Source: Flavobacterium johnsoniae
GTDB lineage: Bacteria; Bacteroidota; Bacteroidia; Flavobacteriales; Flavobacteriaceae
Reading direction: 5' to 3'
DNA: 64,000 bases
Assembly: GCF_030388325.1 (NCBI RefSeq)
Contig: NZ_CP103794.1
Coordinates: 620,001-684,000, forward strand
Below, piece after piece: positions 43,409-53,656 of the stretch. The first letter of the stretch is position 1; every line of letters begins with the position of its first letter. Below the pieces are notes generated by a model. It saw nothing but the letters and a program-made list of their open reading frames with translations, ran no database searches and was not told the origin of the DNA. The position numbers and the translations under genes are program-made.

Positions 43409-44155
43409 TTAACCTTTTAAACTTGCCGCTAAATATTCGCGGTTCATACGTGCGATATTTTCAAGTGAAATTCCTTTTGGACATTCGATTTCACAAGCTC
43501 CTGTATTTGTACAGTTTCCGAAACCTTCTAAATCCATTTGGTGAACCATGTTTAATACACGATCAACAGCCTCAACTTTACCTTGTGGCAATAATGCATA
43601 TTGAGAAACTTTTGCAGAAACAAATAACATTGCTGAAGAGTTTTTACAAGTTGCAACACAAGCTCCACAACCAATACAAGCAGCTGCATCGAATGATTTA
43701 TCTGCATCGTCTTTGTTGATTGGAATAGTATTCGCATCGATTGTATTTCCTGAAGTATTTACAGAGATAAATCCTCCTGCATGTTGAATTCTGTCAAAAG
43801 AACTTCTATCAACAACTAAATCTTTAATTACTGGGAAAGCTTTTGCTCTAAATGGCTCGATAAAAATTGTATCACCATCTTTAAACATACGCATGTGTAA
43901 CTGACAAGTTGTAACACCTCTGTCTGGTCCGTGCGCTTCACCGTTGATGAATAAAGAACACATTCCGCAGATTCCTTCACGACAATCGTGATCGAATGCT
44001 ACTGGCTCTTCTCCTTTGTTGATTAGTCCTTCGTTAAGAACATCTAACATTTCAAGGAAAGACATATCTGGTTCGATTCCATCGATAGGATATTCTACAA
44101 TCCCTCCTTTATCTTGAGCGTTTTTTTGACGCCATATTTTTAATGTAAGTTTCAT
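43409..44155 (-). CDS. sdhB: Succinate dehydrogenase/fumarate reductase iron-sulfur subunit
   Basis: A 248-aa protein with three Fe-S cluster motifs. The [2Fe-2S] motif is [20 protein letters not shown]; the [4Fe-4S] and [3Fe-4S] motifs are [15 protein letters not shown] and [15 protein letters not shown]. This long-spaced form is typical of B-type (Bacteroidota, epsilonproteobacterial) enzymes. It carries electrons from the flavoprotein to the quinone site at the inner membrane. It starts 51 bases after sdhA and ends before a terminator. Confidence 0.96.
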   Translation of the reverse strand: MKLTLKIWRQKNAQDKGGIVEYPIDGIEPDMSFLEMLDVLNEGLINKGEEPVAFDHDCREGICGMCSLFINGEAHGPDRGVTTCQLHMRMFKDGDTIFIEPFRAKAFPVIKDLVVDRSSFDRIQHAGGFISVNTSGNTIDANTIPINKDDADKSFDAAACIGCGACVATCKNSSAMLFVSAKVSQYALLPQGKVEAVDRVLNMVHQMDLEGFGNCTNTGACEIECPKGISLENIARMNREYLAASLKG

Positions 44156-44206
44156 TTTGTATAAGTATTAAGTATTAAGAAAAAAGTATCAAGACTTTTC
44201 TAAATA

Positions 44207-46207
44207 CTATTTATAGCTTCTTTGAACTAATTTAATGTTTTCGTAATTAAGAGGTTCTTTGTGTAATACTGCATCACTTGGTTTTCCTTTGTATTCCCAA
44301 GCTGCAACGTATGCAAAGTTATCATCATCACGAAGTGCTTCTCCTTCTTCTGTTTGGTATTCCTCACGGAAGTGACCTCCACAAGATTCATTACGGTGTA
44401 AAGCATCTTTAGCGAACAATTCTCCTAATTCTAAGAAATCGGCAACACGAGTCGCTTTTTCTAATTCCTGATTAAATTCGTAAGCGCTTCCAGGAACTTT
44501 CACATCTTTATAAAACTCTTCACGTAAAGCAGCAATTTCTTCGATAGCCTCAGTTAAACCTTTAGCGTTACGAGCCATTCCAACTTTATTCCACATGATT
44601 TTTCCAAGTTTTTTGTGGAAATAATCTACAGAATGTTTACCGTTGTTATTGATAAATTTATTGATTTGATCTACAACCGCTTTTTCAGCTTCAACGAATT
44701 CTGGCAAGTCTGTAGAAATTGTTCCCATTTTAATATCTGGAGCTAAATAATCTCCGATAGTATATGGCAATACGAAATATCCGTCAGCTAAACCTTGCAT
44801 CAAAGCAGAAGCTCCAAGTCTGTTTGCTCCGTGATCAGAGAAGTTAGATTCTCCAATTGAGAAACATCCAGGAATTGTAGTCATTAAGTTATAATCAACC
44901 CAAGTTCCTCCCATTGTGTAGTGAACCGCTGGGTAAATCATCATTGGCGTTACATAAGGATCTTCGTCAACAATCTTCAAGTACATTTGGAATAAGTTTC
45001 CGTATTTACTTTTCACGATATCAGTTCCTAATTTAGTAACTAAAGCTTTATCATTTTCATTCAATCCTTTTACGTGAGCAGCTTCTTTTCCGTAACGTTC
45101 GATAGCCGCTGCAAAATCAAGATAAACTGCTTCTCCAGTTTTGTTAACACCAAAACCAGCATCACATCTTTCTTTTGCCGCACGAGACGCAACGTCACGA
45201 GGAACTAAGTTACCAAAAGCAGGATATCTTCTTTCTAAGAAATAATCTCTTTCTTCTTCAGATAAATCAATTGCTTTTTTTCTTCCTTCACGAATTGCTT
45301 GAGCATCTTCTAATTTTGCAGGAACCCAAATACGACCATCATTACGTAAAGATTCAGACATCAAAGTCAATTTAGACTGGTGATCTCCTGAAACCGGAAT
45401 ACATGTTGGGTGAATTTGCGTATAACAAGGATTTGCGAAAAACGCTCCTTTTTTATGAATTTTCCAAGCTGCTGTTGCGTTACTTCCCATAGCATTTGTT
45501 GAAAGGAAAAATACGTTTCCGTATCCTCCAGAACCAATTACTACTGCGTGAGCAGAATGTCTTTCTATTTTTCCTGTGATTAAGTCACGAGCGATAATAC
45601 CTCTCGCTTTTCCGTTCACGATTACAATGTCAAGCATTTCGTGACGGTTGTACATTTTGATTTTTCCACGACCAATCTGACGGTTCATTGCAGAATAAGC
45701 TCCTAACAATAATTGCTGTCCAGTTTGTCCTTGTGCGTAAAATGTACGAGAAACCAAAGTTCCTCCAAAAGAACGGTTATCCAAAAGTCCTCCATATTCA
45801 CGAGCCAATGGCACCCCTTGAGCCACACATTGGTCAATAATATTTGCAGAAACCTCAGCCAAACGGTGAACGTTTGCCTCACGTGCACGATAGTCACCTC
45901 CTTTTACAGTATCGTAGAACAATCTGTAAACTGAGTCACCATCACCTTTATAATTTTTTGCTGCGTTGATACCCCCTTGTGCTGCAATAGAGTGCGCACG
46001 ACGTGGAGAATCTTGAAAGCAGAATGCTTTTACGTTATATCCTAATTCAGCCAAAGTAGCTGCTGCTGAACCTCCAGCCAAACCTGTACCAACAACTATA
46101 ATATCTAAATTACGTTTGTTAGCAGGGTTTACTAAATTAATATGATCTTTATAATTTGTCCATTTGTCCGCTATAGGACCATTTGGAATTTTTGAATCTA
46201 ATGCCAT
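44207..46207 (-). CDS. sdhA: Succinate dehydrogenase/fumarate reductase flavoprotein subunit
   Basis: The 666-aa length is typical of the B-type branch. The FAD-binding motif is [21 protein letters not shown], and the covalent FAD His lies in [16 protein letters not shown]. Active-site segments include [39 protein letters not shown] and [19 protein letters not shown]. It oxidises succinate to fumarate in the TCA cycle, facing the cytoplasm. It lies 11 bases after sdhC and 51 before sdhB. Confidence 0.97.
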   Translation of the reverse strand: MALDSKIPNGPIADKWTNYKDHINLVNPANKRNLDIIVVGTGLAGGSAAATLAELGYNVKAFCFQDSPRRAHSIAAQGGINAAKNYKGDGDSVYRLFYDTVKGGDYRAREANVHRLAEVSANIIDQCVAQGVPLAREYGGLLDNRSFGGTLVSRTFYAQGQTGQQLLLGAYSAMNRQIGRGKIKMYNRHEMLDIVIVNGKARGIIARDLITGKIERHSAHAVVIGSGGYGNVFFLSTNAMGSNATAAWKIHKKGAFFANPCYTQIHPTCIPVSGDHQSKLTLMSESLRNDGRIWVPAKLEDAQAIREGRKKAIDLSEEERDYFLERRYPAFGNLVPRDVASRAAKERCDAGFGVNKTGEAVYLDFAAAIERYGKEAAHVKGLNENDKALVTKLGTDIVKSKYGNLFQMYLKIVDEDPYVTPMMIYPAVHYTMGGTWVDYNLMTTIPGCFSIGESNFSDHGANRLGASALMQGLADGYFVLPYTIGDYLAPDIKMGTISTDLPEFVEAEKAVVDQINKFINNNGKHSVDYFHKKLGKIMWNKVGMARNAKGLTEAIEEIAALREEFYKDVKVPGSAYEFNQELEKATRVADFLELGELFAKDALHRNESCGGHFREEYQTEEGEALRDDDNFAYVAAWEYKGKPSDAVLHKEPLNYENIKLVQRSYK

Positions 46208-46218
46208 TATAATTTATA

Positions 46219-46884
46219 TTAATTATTGAAATGATGAAATAAAGCGATTATTACGAAAAGAGCTGGAACTACAACTGCAAATCCGTAACCTACTTTTGCT
46301 AAAAATCTAGAGTATTTGTTGTGCATCCCTACAGATTGAAGAGAAGATGCGAACCCGTGCCATAAGTGAAACCCTAAAAGAATGAAAGACACACAGTATA
46401 AAGCTGTACGGATTGGGTCGTGAAATTTGTGAACTAACTCACCATAATATCTTGTAGCATCTGGCGCTGTACCAGCTATATATTTGTAGCTAACTTCAGG
46501 AAACCAGAAATCATAAAAGTGCAATCCTAAGAAAGCTAAAATAACCAATCCAGAAATAATCATATTTCTAGAACTCCAAGAAGCGTTTGCAGCTCCGTTG
46601 TATTTAGCGTAAGCAATTGGTCTTGCCGCGCTGTTTTGTGCTGTAAGTACAAATCCCATTACGAAATGGAAAATTACTCCAAATGCCAAAACTGGCTGCA
46701 TTACATACTGAATCAGCGGATTGTATCCCATAAAGTGAGAAGCTTCATTGAAAACGTCTTCACTAAGAATAGAAATAAAATTTAAGGAAACATGCAGCGC
46801 TAAAAACGTGATTAAGAATATTCCCGAAAGAGCCATAGCCACTTTCTTTAAGATGGAAGCATTCAACTGTGCAGATTGTGCCAT
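46219..46884 (-). CDS. sdhC: Succinate dehydrogenase cytochrome b subunit
   Basis: A 221-aa protein with five hydrophobic helices and several His residues placed within or next to them (LALHVSLNFIS, GVIFHFVMGFVL, GLHFYDFWFPE, LLGFHLWHGFASSLQ), fitting a single-subunit di-heme cytochrome b of the B-type enzyme. It anchors SdhAB and passes electrons to menaquinone. It is the first gene of sdhCAB; a good promoter precedes it (46917-46947). Confidence 0.95.
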   Translation of the reverse strand: MAQSAQLNASILKKVAMALSGIFLITFLALHVSLNFISILSEDVFNEASHFMGYNPLIQYVMQPVLAFGVIFHFVMGFVLTAQNSAARPIAYAKYNGAANASWSSRNMIISGLVILAFLGLHFYDFWFPEVSYKYIAGTAPDATRYYGELVHKFHDPIRTALYCVSFILLGFHLWHGFASSLQSVGMHNKYSRFLAKVGYGFAVVVPALFVIIALFHHFNN

Positions 46885-47239
46885 AAGTGTTAAGTAGTTT
46901 GTTTTAAAAAATTAGACAAAAATAACTCAATTACAAAAGAACTACAACCATTTCGCTGTTATTTATAATGATTTTAAAATAGCGCATTACTAAGTATTTT
47001 TACGTACAAAAATTAAATTCATTAAAAATAATTTAGTATAAAATTTTTAAGAACCTGCTTCTTAAGCCTTAAAATCAAAATGGCACTCTAAGTAGATTAG
47101 GAAATTTTTATCATATTGTTATTTTATTCAAAGTTTTGATTTGTTTTCTTTAAAAGTTTCATCGCACATAAATTTTGTCTGAGTAAAAAATTGTCATTCC
47201 ACAACATAGTTTTACCTTTAGCCGCTCAAAAAAATAAGA
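46885..47239. other. 355-bp divergent intergenic region between sdhC and the HMG-CoA synthase gene
   Basis: AT-rich, with no gene. It holds the sdh promoter (46917-46947). Toward the HMG-CoA synthase gene, TAGTTTTA (47207-47214) is a weak -7-like box 25 bases before the start codon. No repeats or RNA genes are seen. Confidence 0.6.
46917..46947 (-). promoter_or_regulatory. Promoter of sdhCAB
   Basis: On the minus strand: TTG (46945-46947), 20-base spacer, TATTTTTG (46917-46924), a match to TTG-N17-23-TANNTTTG. It ends 33 bases before the sdhC start codon. Confidence 0.6.
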
Positions 47240-48601
47240 ATGAAAACAGGAATTGATGCTATTTCTTTTGACGTAGCAAACATACATTTACCCATAAAAA
47301 CTTTGGCGGTTGCCAGAAATATTGAACCAGAAAAATTAGAAAAAGGTCTTGGCTTACTAAAAATGACTTTTCCAGACGTTCATCAAGACGCTGTTGTTTT
47401 TGGAGCAAATGCTTTAACCAAACTTATTACTGACAATAAAATTGACTTAAAAGAAATCAGCAGAATCTATGTTGGTACTGAAAGTGGAATTGACAGTTCT
47501 AAACCAATTGCTTCTTATTTAATTAGTTTAATGGAGCAAAAATTTGGCGAAGATTCTTTAGCAGAATGCGATGTTGTAGATTTTACTTTTGCTTGTATTG
47601 GCGGCGTTGACGCGATGCAAAATTGTCTTGATTTCGTTAAACTAAATCCAAACAAAAAAGCAATTGTAGTTACTTCTGATTTTGCAAAATATGATTTAAA
47701 CTCAGGCGGAGAATACACACAAGGTGCTGGAGCTGTTGCCATGTTAATTACTGCAAACCCAAAAATTATTGCTTTTGATGATAATTGGGCAACAAGCACA
47801 AAAGGTGTTTTTGACTTTTTCAAACCATACAGAACGATTTCTAAAGAAGAAATTACTCAAAATTCTAACAACGATTCTTGGTTTGACAATTTAGAAGCCG
47901 AAATTGAAATCCATAAAGATCAGCCGGTTTTTGACGGACAATATTCAAACCAATGTTATATGGATCGTACGCGAAATGCGTATTTTTCATTCAAAAAATT
48001 AAAAAATACAACCGAAACTTTATATAACACTTGGCATAGCATCGTGATGCACTTGCCATATTCTTTTCAGGGAAGAAGAATGTTATCTGAAATCTATGCT
48101 TTAGATAGTGCCGAAAAAATTATTGCGGATGATATTGCACCTGCAGATTATCAAACAAAAATTAAAGAAGTGGCAAAATCTGAAGATTACAGAAGTTTTG
48201 TAACCGAGAAATTACAGCCTGCAGAATTGGCTTCTTCATTAATTGGAAACCTTTATACAGGTTCCATTTTCATGGGATTATTATCGACTCTTGCTCATTT
48301 TTATGACACAAATAAAGAAGTTGCTGGAACTAAATTTGGTTTCTTAGCTTACGGAAGCGGATCGAAATCGAAAGTTTTTGAAGGAATGATTCAGCCAGAA
48401 TGGAAATCGGCATTAGAAAATGTAAAACTTTTCGAAAACTTAGCCGAAAGCGTAGAAATTGATTTCAACACTTACGAAAGTCTTCACAAAAAAGAACAAA
48501 AACAAAGCGTCAGAACTCCGAAAAACGAATGGGTATTAGATAGAATTGAAAAAGAAATTCCAGTTTTGATTGGGGCTAGATATTATAAATGGGTGGAATA
48601 A
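47240..48601 (+). CDS. Hydroxymethylglutaryl-CoA synthase family protein
   Basis: A 453-aa thiolase-fold protein. The nucleophile Cys is C119 in DFTFACIGGVDAMQ, the general-base Glu is probably in VGTESGID (81), and a catalytic His lies in IVMHLPYSFQGRRM. It condenses acetyl-CoA with acetoacetyl-CoA to HMG-CoA, the first committed precursor of the mevalonate route that Flavobacteriia use for isoprenoids. It is longer than the Gram-positive MvaS (about 390 aa) and closer in size to eukaryotic enzymes. It is monocistronic with a terminator at 48642-48672. Confidence 0.93.
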   Translation: MKTGIDAISFDVANIHLPIKTLAVARNIEPEKLEKGLGLLKMTFPDVHQDAVVFGANALTKLITDNKIDLKEISRIYVGTESGIDSSKPIASYLISLMEQKFGEDSLAECDVVDFTFACIGGVDAMQNCLDFVKLNPNKKAIVVTSDFAKYDLNSGGEYTQGAGAVAMLITANPKIIAFDDNWATSTKGVFDFFKPYRTISKEEITQNSNNDSWFDNLEAEIEIHKDQPVFDGQYSNQCYMDRTRNAYFSFKKLKNTTETLYNTWHSIVMHLPYSFQGRRMLSEIYALDSAEKIIADDIAPADYQTKIKEVAKSEDYRSFVTEKLQPAELASSLIGNLYTGSIFMGLLSTLAHFYDTNKEVAGTKFGFLAYGSGSKSKVFEGMIQPEWKSALENVKLFENLAESVEIDFNTYESLHKKEQKQSVRTPKNEWVLDRIEKEIPVLIGARYYKWVE

Positions 48602-48641
48602 AAAATTAAACCCAATTTTTGAAAACCCAAATTCCAAATAT

Positions 48642-48672
48642 AAACCGAAGTTTAAATAGCTTCGGTTTTTTT
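48642..48672. terminator. Terminator between the HMG-CoA synthase gene and the converging membrane-protein gene
   Basis: A 9-bp stem AAACCGAAG/CTTCGGTTT followed by a long T-run. It probably works for both convergent genes. Confidence 0.8.
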
Positions 48673-48675
48673 TAT

Positions 48676-50031
48676 TTAATCATTTTCTTTTACGTCGTAA
48701 TGCTCTTTTATTTCAAGCAAGATTTTGTGCACAGCTCTTATATTCCTCTCCTTCTCTCTTCTTGCCCAAAAACCATAAATCCATACTGTTGTTAATTGAG
48801 TACTATATAAGTTCTCTCCATTTCTATCAGCATTTTTCTTAATTAGCTGTAAAACTGCTGGTGAAACATAAGGCTGAATCTTTCTATAGTAAAGCATAGG
48901 ATGTTTTCCAGAAGGAATCATACTATCGTAAATATTTTCCAGAACCTTCATATTTGGATCTAACGCATCAATATCGTCATAACTTTTAATAAGAGCATCT
49001 ACTAATAAATTCAAATTGGAGTCGTAATAAACTTTATTGGATATAAAAGCATAAATTAAAGGACGGTAATTCTGAAATGTATCTTCAAGATTTCTTGAAT
49101 TATATCGAACCATTTTAATTTTATCAAGAATTCCATAAAAATTATTTGAATGAAGTCCCATTTGAATTGATCTTCTAATTTCCATAAAAGACTGGGCTTT
49201 TTTCAGCTTCAAAAAATCTGATAAGAAAACCCTAAGAAAACCTTGTGTTTCATGCCAATTATCATCATTAAATATTCCTTTAGAATCAATTTCTTTTTCT
49301 ATTTCAGGATAACTAAAATCTTTAATGCCATAATAATCATCTTCATAATCTCTAACTTTATCAAGTTCTTGACGAATAGTCAAACTATCTATTGCAAAAC
49401 TATCTACAACAGCATAGGCAGTATCAGTCCTCATTACAGTTGCTTCTTCTACTTCAGGAATTGTATTTAAAGAGTCTACTACTTCGGCAGAATACTGCAA
49501 CTTTAACAGATTGTTTAATCCGATAAATAAAGAGACTCCAAAAATAAGCAGTGAAAGAAAAATCATTAAACCTCCAAGCAATGGACTCACTTCATTAACA
49601 GATTTTTTTATCTTCAAAAGAAGACCAACAATAAAACTTGCAGTAAATGCAATTCCTAAAAAAACAGAAAAACGTATTCCGAAACCGTCAAAACCCTTTA
49701 TACCGATTTTTAAATTCAGAATTACACAAACAAGAGAAAAAATAAATACAATGGCACTGAAAATTACATTTGCAAAAAAACAATTGCTCCAAAATTTATC
49801 TTCGCCATTTTTTAAATTTTCGCTAGAATCAGAATTAATAATAACTATTATCAATCGCTGAATTAGTATTGAAATTCCTAATATAAGAAAAAGAGAAAAA
49901 CCAATTAAAAGTAAAGGAATTTTTGAAATTACAACAAAGTCAATACCGTATTGTAAATTATAAAATAAAAACACAACAACGATTAGCACGAAAAACTGAA
50001 CTATTAAAATTGTCTTATAAGATTTTATCAT
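48676..50031 (-). CDS. Unknown polytopic membrane protein, paralogue of the broken gene upstream
   Basis: A 451-aa protein with about five hydrophobic helices in the first 180 residues. A soluble domain of about 270 residues, acidic at first (DKVRDYEDDYYG), ends in a conserved-looking segment TTVWIYGFWARREKERNIRAVHKILLEIKEHYDV. The same C-terminal block (FYGFWARRHNEGNIKKVRMILKEIKQHYD) is encoded just upstream, at the end of the interrupted paralogue. The start codon overlaps the TGA of that gene (ATGA), so the pair was a translationally coupled operon. I do not recognise the family. Confidence 0.82.
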   Translation of the reverse strand: MIKSYKTILIVQFFVLIVVVFLFYNLQYGIDFVVISKIPLLLIGFSLFLILGISILIQRLIIVIINSDSSENLKNGEDKFWSNCFFANVIFSAIVFIFSLVCVILNLKIGIKGFDGFGIRFSVFLGIAFTASFIVGLLLKIKKSVNEVSPLLGGLMIFLSLLIFGVSLFIGLNNLLKLQYSAEVVDSLNTIPEVEEATVMRTDTAYAVVDSFAIDSLTIRQELDKVRDYEDDYYGIKDFSYPEIEKEIDSKGIFNDDNWHETQGFLRVFLSDFLKLKKAQSFMEIRRSIQMGLHSNNFYGILDKIKMVRYNSRNLEDTFQNYRPLIYAFISNKVYYDSNLNLLVDALIKSYDDIDALDPNMKVLENIYDSMIPSGKHPMLYYRKIQPYVSPAVLQLIKKNADRNGENLYSTQLTTVWIYGFWARREKERNIRAVHKILLEIKEHYDVKEND

Positions 50032-51359
50032 TCTTCAGAATTTTGATCGTAATGCTGTTTTATCTCCTTTAAAATCATACGAACTTTTTTTATATTTCCT
50101 TCATTATGCCTTCTGGCCCAAAAACCATAGAACCACATCAAATCTGATTCTATATAATAAGTATAGCTGGCTGAAGTTTCCAAGTCTCTAATTTTTTGAA
50201 TTGTCACTGGAGAAAAATAATTTTGAAATTCATAAAAGTATTAGTCCTGAGATGATCTATACTCATGATCAGCTCCCATTACCCGATAAATTTCAATTAA
50301 TTTGTCGTCTTGATTTCCTATATCATCATAAGCCAATAATAATCCATTCACGATTTTATCAAACTTAGCTGCGAGATAGGTTTCTTTAGATACTGCGCTA
50401 TAGAGCACTGGTCTATACATTTCAAATTCTGAATAAAGCTGATCTGGATTATTTCTTAAACCATCAATGAATTGCAAAAGGTAATGGTCATTTTCTCTAT
50501 CATAACCTTTCTGGCTGTATTCTATCGATTTTCTAACAGTAAAAAGATCTTGCTCGCCTTCGGTTCCTCCCCATTCTTTAATTAAAGAAATCCAAGAGTT
50601 ATACAACAAAGTTGCATCATCACTTTCTTCATCGTTTTCTTCATTTTCAACATAATTTTCTGGGCTTTCCTCTAGATTTGTTGAAATTATTTTTTCGTTC
50701 TTAGTCAATTTATAACTTTCAGATGCTTCATGAAATTTTCCCATAAAAAGAACATCGCCAAAAACTGAAGCGCCAATAATAAAAAAGCTAAAAATTAGAC
50801 AAATTACAGCAAGTGGTTTAGTGATTTTCCAATTGATTCCAGCTGCTAAAAAAAACGAAGCCGTTACCAGACTGATCACAACAACAAGCAGAGCTCTTAA
50901 AACTATTGAGCCGTAAAAGAGTATTGGCTGATCTATAACGATAGGCTCTTCACGAGAAATTACTGCAGAAAAAACAGCAATTGCAACAATGAAGAATACA
51001 TTACAGTAAAATGCAAATTTCCAAAAATTCTGTTGGCGTTTTATTTTTAAAATCTGTGTTTCATCTTCTTGCGTAATATTTTCTTGTTTTGAAAACAAAC
51101 CAAAAACTGCGAGAACCAAACCGATTCCAAAAATTAGCAGCGGAACTGCATATCCATAATTAAATTCAAACGGATGAAGCTGTCTGATTCTAAGTGTTTT
51201 TTGTTCTCTGAAATTTGACACGATTAAAATACCTAATAAAAGAATAGGAACAAATTGAAGCAGTAAAACGTTTTTAAAAAACCTGGAGTTTTTATTCATA
51301 TTAAGATGTAATAACGCATGTAAGAATTTGCTCAAAACTATTAAAAAAAGTTTTAACAT
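50028..51359 (-). pseudogene. Membrane-protein paralogue interrupted by an in-frame TAA
   Basis: From 51359 the frame runs 372 codons to a TAA at 50241-50243 (after YRSSQD). It then continues in the same frame, without another stop, for 68 codons to a TGA at 50028-50030. The continuation (YFYEFQNYFSPVTIQKIRDL ... FYGFWARRHNEGNIKKV) aligns with the C-terminus of the intact 48676-50031 paralogue. A single substitution (CAA, GAA or AAA to TAA) explains it. The N-terminal part has a signal/TM start and about five TM helices. The truncated protein may still be made. Some of the first 20 residues may be upstream of the real start, since a Met at codon 21 (MNKNSRFF) looks more natural. Confidence 0.75.
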
Positions 51360-51360
51360 T

Positions 51361-51400
51361 TACTGTCTGTTTTTTATTTTTTGATTAAAAACAGACAGTA
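51361..51400. terminator. Hairpin upstream of the membrane-protein pair
   Basis: ACTGTCTGTTTTT pairs with AAAAACAGACAGT over 13 bp, with a loop of about 13 nt. It lies between the small gene at 51428-51610 and the start of the interrupted gene, and is followed by T-rich sequence on the minus strand. It probably terminates the upstream small-gene transcript. Confidence 0.6.
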
Positions 51401-51427
51401 TTTTCATTTGAAACAAAAAATTAAAAA

Positions 51428-51610
51428 TCAATCCTTTTTATGCTGTTCTGTATAATTTTGATTGCCTTTAATTCTTGTATCTTCCGTATGCATTCCGTTT
51501 GCCATTCCTAACATAAAGGCTGTAATTATAATGATAAATTTTCTTTTTATCCAATGAAAAAGTGGTCGTTTAGATTGCTCCAAACGAGAATTATTATTTT
51601 GTTTATACAT
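51428..51610 (-). CDS. Small single-pass membrane protein (hypothetical)
   Basis: A 60-residue ORF with a basic N-terminus (RLEQSKRPLFHWIKRKF), one hydrophobic helix (IIIITAFMLGMANGM) and a polar tail. The charge pattern fits an N-in membrane protein. It sits in the same direction as the flanking genes, with a terminator-like hairpin just after it. No family recognised; the small size leaves some doubt. Confidence 0.5.
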   Translation of the reverse strand: MYKQNNNSRLEQSKRPLFHWIKRKFIIIITAFMLGMANGMHTEDTRIKGNQNYTEQHKKD

Positions 51611-51669
51611 TTTGAAAATGATAAATGATTAGACATTATTATTTCATCTATGCTTAGAAATAAATTTTC

Positions 51670-52041
51670 TTAAGCGCTGTATAAACTTTTATTGAAGTGT
51701 TTTGAAGTGATTATTTCATTTATAAAAATAGATTGATTTATAAACGAAGTAAGTTTTTGATAAAGTAAATTTTGAAGTTTCAGCAATTTTTTAATTTGAA
51801 AAGTAAAGACATTTTCGGTTTTAAGAAAATTCAAAACAATCGAAAATCTTATTTCATTCCAGGAAACAGCTTGTCCGAATTTATATAAACGAGAATTTTC
51901 AAGATTTAATTCCCTTCTTAAAATTACAAATGAAGATTGATAATATTCTGCTGATTTAGATTGAGAATATAAAGTACCGTCAGCCACAATCAAGACAAAA
52001 GTCAGAAAGAGTGCAATTAAGTATTTTATATGTTTTTTCAA
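51670..52041 (-). CDS. Small exported protein (hypothetical)
   Basis: The 123-aa ORF has a clear signal peptide (MKKHIKYLIALFLTFVLIVADGTLYSQ, residues 1-27). A short helical domain follows (YYQSSFVILRRELNLEN, FQIKKLLKLQNLLYQKL). No family recognised. It lies 59 bases upstream of the 60-aa membrane-protein gene and may be cotranscribed with it. Confidence 0.55.
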   Translation of the reverse strand: MKKHIKYLIALFLTFVLIVADGTLYSQSKSAEYYQSSFVILRRELNLENSRLYKFGQAVSWNEIRFSIVLNFLKTENVFTFQIKKLLKLQNLLYQKLTSFINQSIFINEIITSKHFNKSLYSA

Positions 52042-52119
52042 TCTTTTAAGTTTAGATTATGGAACGAAAATACAACTTTCAAATAAAAACAAAAAAATCG
52101 CTTCGATTTCCACATAGTT

Positions 52120-52221
52120 TGTCATTTCGAGGAACGAGAAATCTCCGCGAGTAACTCTACAAAGATTGGCAACGTTCTGTACGGAGCTTCTTGCGGAGAT
52201 TTCTCGTTCCTCGAAATGACA
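52120..52221. repeat. Long perfect palindrome, 29-bp arms
   Basis: The arms 52120-52148 and 52193-52221 are exact reverse complements (TGTCATTTCGAGGAACGAGA... and its mirror), separated by 44 bases. A similar half-site, GAAGATTTCTCTC...CGAAATGACAAGATT, occurs at about 54713-54755. It looks like a dispersed palindromic repeat. Confidence 0.8.
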
Positions 52222-52243
52222 AGATTGGAGAAAATCACGATTT

Positions 52244-52840
52244 TTAAAAATTCGCCTTACTCAATTGCGTTCCCTCTTCCTTTTTAAAAAGCAACAATCC
52301 CAACCCTAAAACAAAAATGAAACAGCTTAAAAACATCCAAATTCCGTTCTTCAAAATAAAAAAAGAAAATCCCACAGCGATCGAACCAATAATCACCATT
52401 AAAGATTTTACCATTTCTTTCTTTATAAAAGAAAAAGCATGAATTGCTAAACCAACAAAAAGTAGAGACGGACTGACAGCCACAAATGGATAAAAAATTA
52501 ATGGTGAAATTGTAATTTGATGGCTTAATGCTTCTTTTGCAATTTCGTTATTTCCGTAACTCGACATTATAAAATCGATTGTGCAAAGTCCGATATGCGC
52601 AACAACACCAAAAGTTGTCAAAACCGAAGCCACTTTATTAATCCTGGTTTTTGGAAATGCATCATTAAAAGACACTAATAAACAAGCTCCGATTAAATTA
52701 AACCAATGCGCAAAATCTATCGATTCGCTAAGACTTGGTAAAAGGTTTGAAAAGAATAAATAACTGATCAGAAAAAATAGTAATCCGATAAGGCAAAAAT
52801 GTTTTGTTTTCATAATTTGTTTTAAAGATTGATGAAACAA
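52244..52840 (-). CDS. Unknown polytopic inner-membrane protein
   Basis: A 198-aa protein with about six hydrophobic helices (for example HFCLIGLLFFLISYLFFSNLL and MVIIGSIAVGFSFFILKNGIW). There is no active-site motif that I can identify. It is followed by the long palindrome at 52120-52221 and preceded by a LytTR regulator in the same direction (75-base gap), which may regulate it. Confidence 0.75.
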   Translation of the reverse strand: MFHQSLKQIMKTKHFCLIGLLFFLISYLFFSNLLPSLSESIDFAHWFNLIGACLLVSFNDAFPKTRINKVASVLTTFGVVAHIGLCTIDFIMSSYGNNEIAKEALSHQITISPLIFYPFVAVSPSLLFVGLAIHAFSFIKKEMVKSLMVIIGSIAVGFSFFILKNGIWMFLSCFIFVLGLGLLLFKKEEGTQLSKANF

Positions 52841-52915
52841 AACTAAAATGAAAATTTACCTTAAAGCCTTATTTTATTGACTTAGGTACGAAATGTATTG
52901 TTTTAGGTATAAAAT

Positions 52916-53656
52916 TTACAAAGCCAATAAATCTTCTTTGTAATTTCTAGACACGGGAAGTTCAATTTGAGTCAAAATGATTGTATTGGAGTTTCTCCAA
53001 GATTTAAAATGCATTGGGTTTATTAAATGGGAACGATGAATCTGCATTAAAAAATCAAAATCATCCTGAACTTTTTTAAGCGAAGAACGAATTAGTTTAG
53101 AATGAAGTTTTCCGTTTTCGATATAAAAAATCTCCACATAATTTTGTGCATTCGAAATACAGACTAAATCGGCTTTGTTGATTTTTAAGACATCTAATCT
53201 GTTTTCTCCTTTAAATAATAAAACATCATCTTTTACGGGAATTAATTTGATCAAATATCTTCTTGCCAGAATAATTACCGGAGTTAAAATCAAAGCAACT
53301 TTTATAAATATCGCCGAAAAGAATTCTAAAAAACTATATCCGCCATTTAAAATTGGACTTTTGTAAAAGACAAAAACTCCAATTAAATAAAGTATATAAA
53401 AAAGAAAAATGGCAATTATTTCTAAAGTTACATTCCATTTTCCTATTCTTTTGTAAAAGTTTTTTTGAATAAAAGCTAAAAGACCATAACAGAAAAATGC
53501 CATTACACTAAATCCAAAACTGATTAAAAACCAAGCTCTGAAATTTATAGTTCCGTCATCAAAGGGTTTTACAATGAAAGCAAAAACAAAAAGCCATAAA
53601 CCAATCAGTAAACCGACTAGAAGATTATGTTTTATGGAAATGTTTAGTTGTTTCAT
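52916..53656 (-). CDS. Membrane-bound LytTR-type transcription regulator
   Basis: A 246-aa protein. Four hydrophobic helices fill residues about 12-130 (GLLIGLWLFVFAFIVKPF and others). The C-terminal LytTR DNA-binding domain (about 145-246) shows DVLLFKGENRLDVLKINKADLVCISNAQNYVEIFY and FLMQIHRSHLINPMHFKSW. The protein lacks a receiver domain, so it should sense a membrane signal directly. The GNAT gene precedes it with a 1-base TAATG overlap. Probable targets are its neighbours. Confidence 0.88.
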   Translation of the reverse strand: MKQLNISIKHNLLVGLLIGLWLFVFAFIVKPFDDGTINFRAWFLISFGFSVMAFFCYGLLAFIQKNFYKRIGKWNVTLEIIAIFLFYILYLIGVFVFYKSPILNGGYSFLEFFSAIFIKVALILTPVIILARRYLIKLIPVKDDVLLFKGENRLDVLKINKADLVCISNAQNYVEIFYIENGKLHSKLIRSSLKKVQDDFDFLMQIHRSHLINPMHFKSWRNSNTIILTQIELPVSRNYKEDLLAL

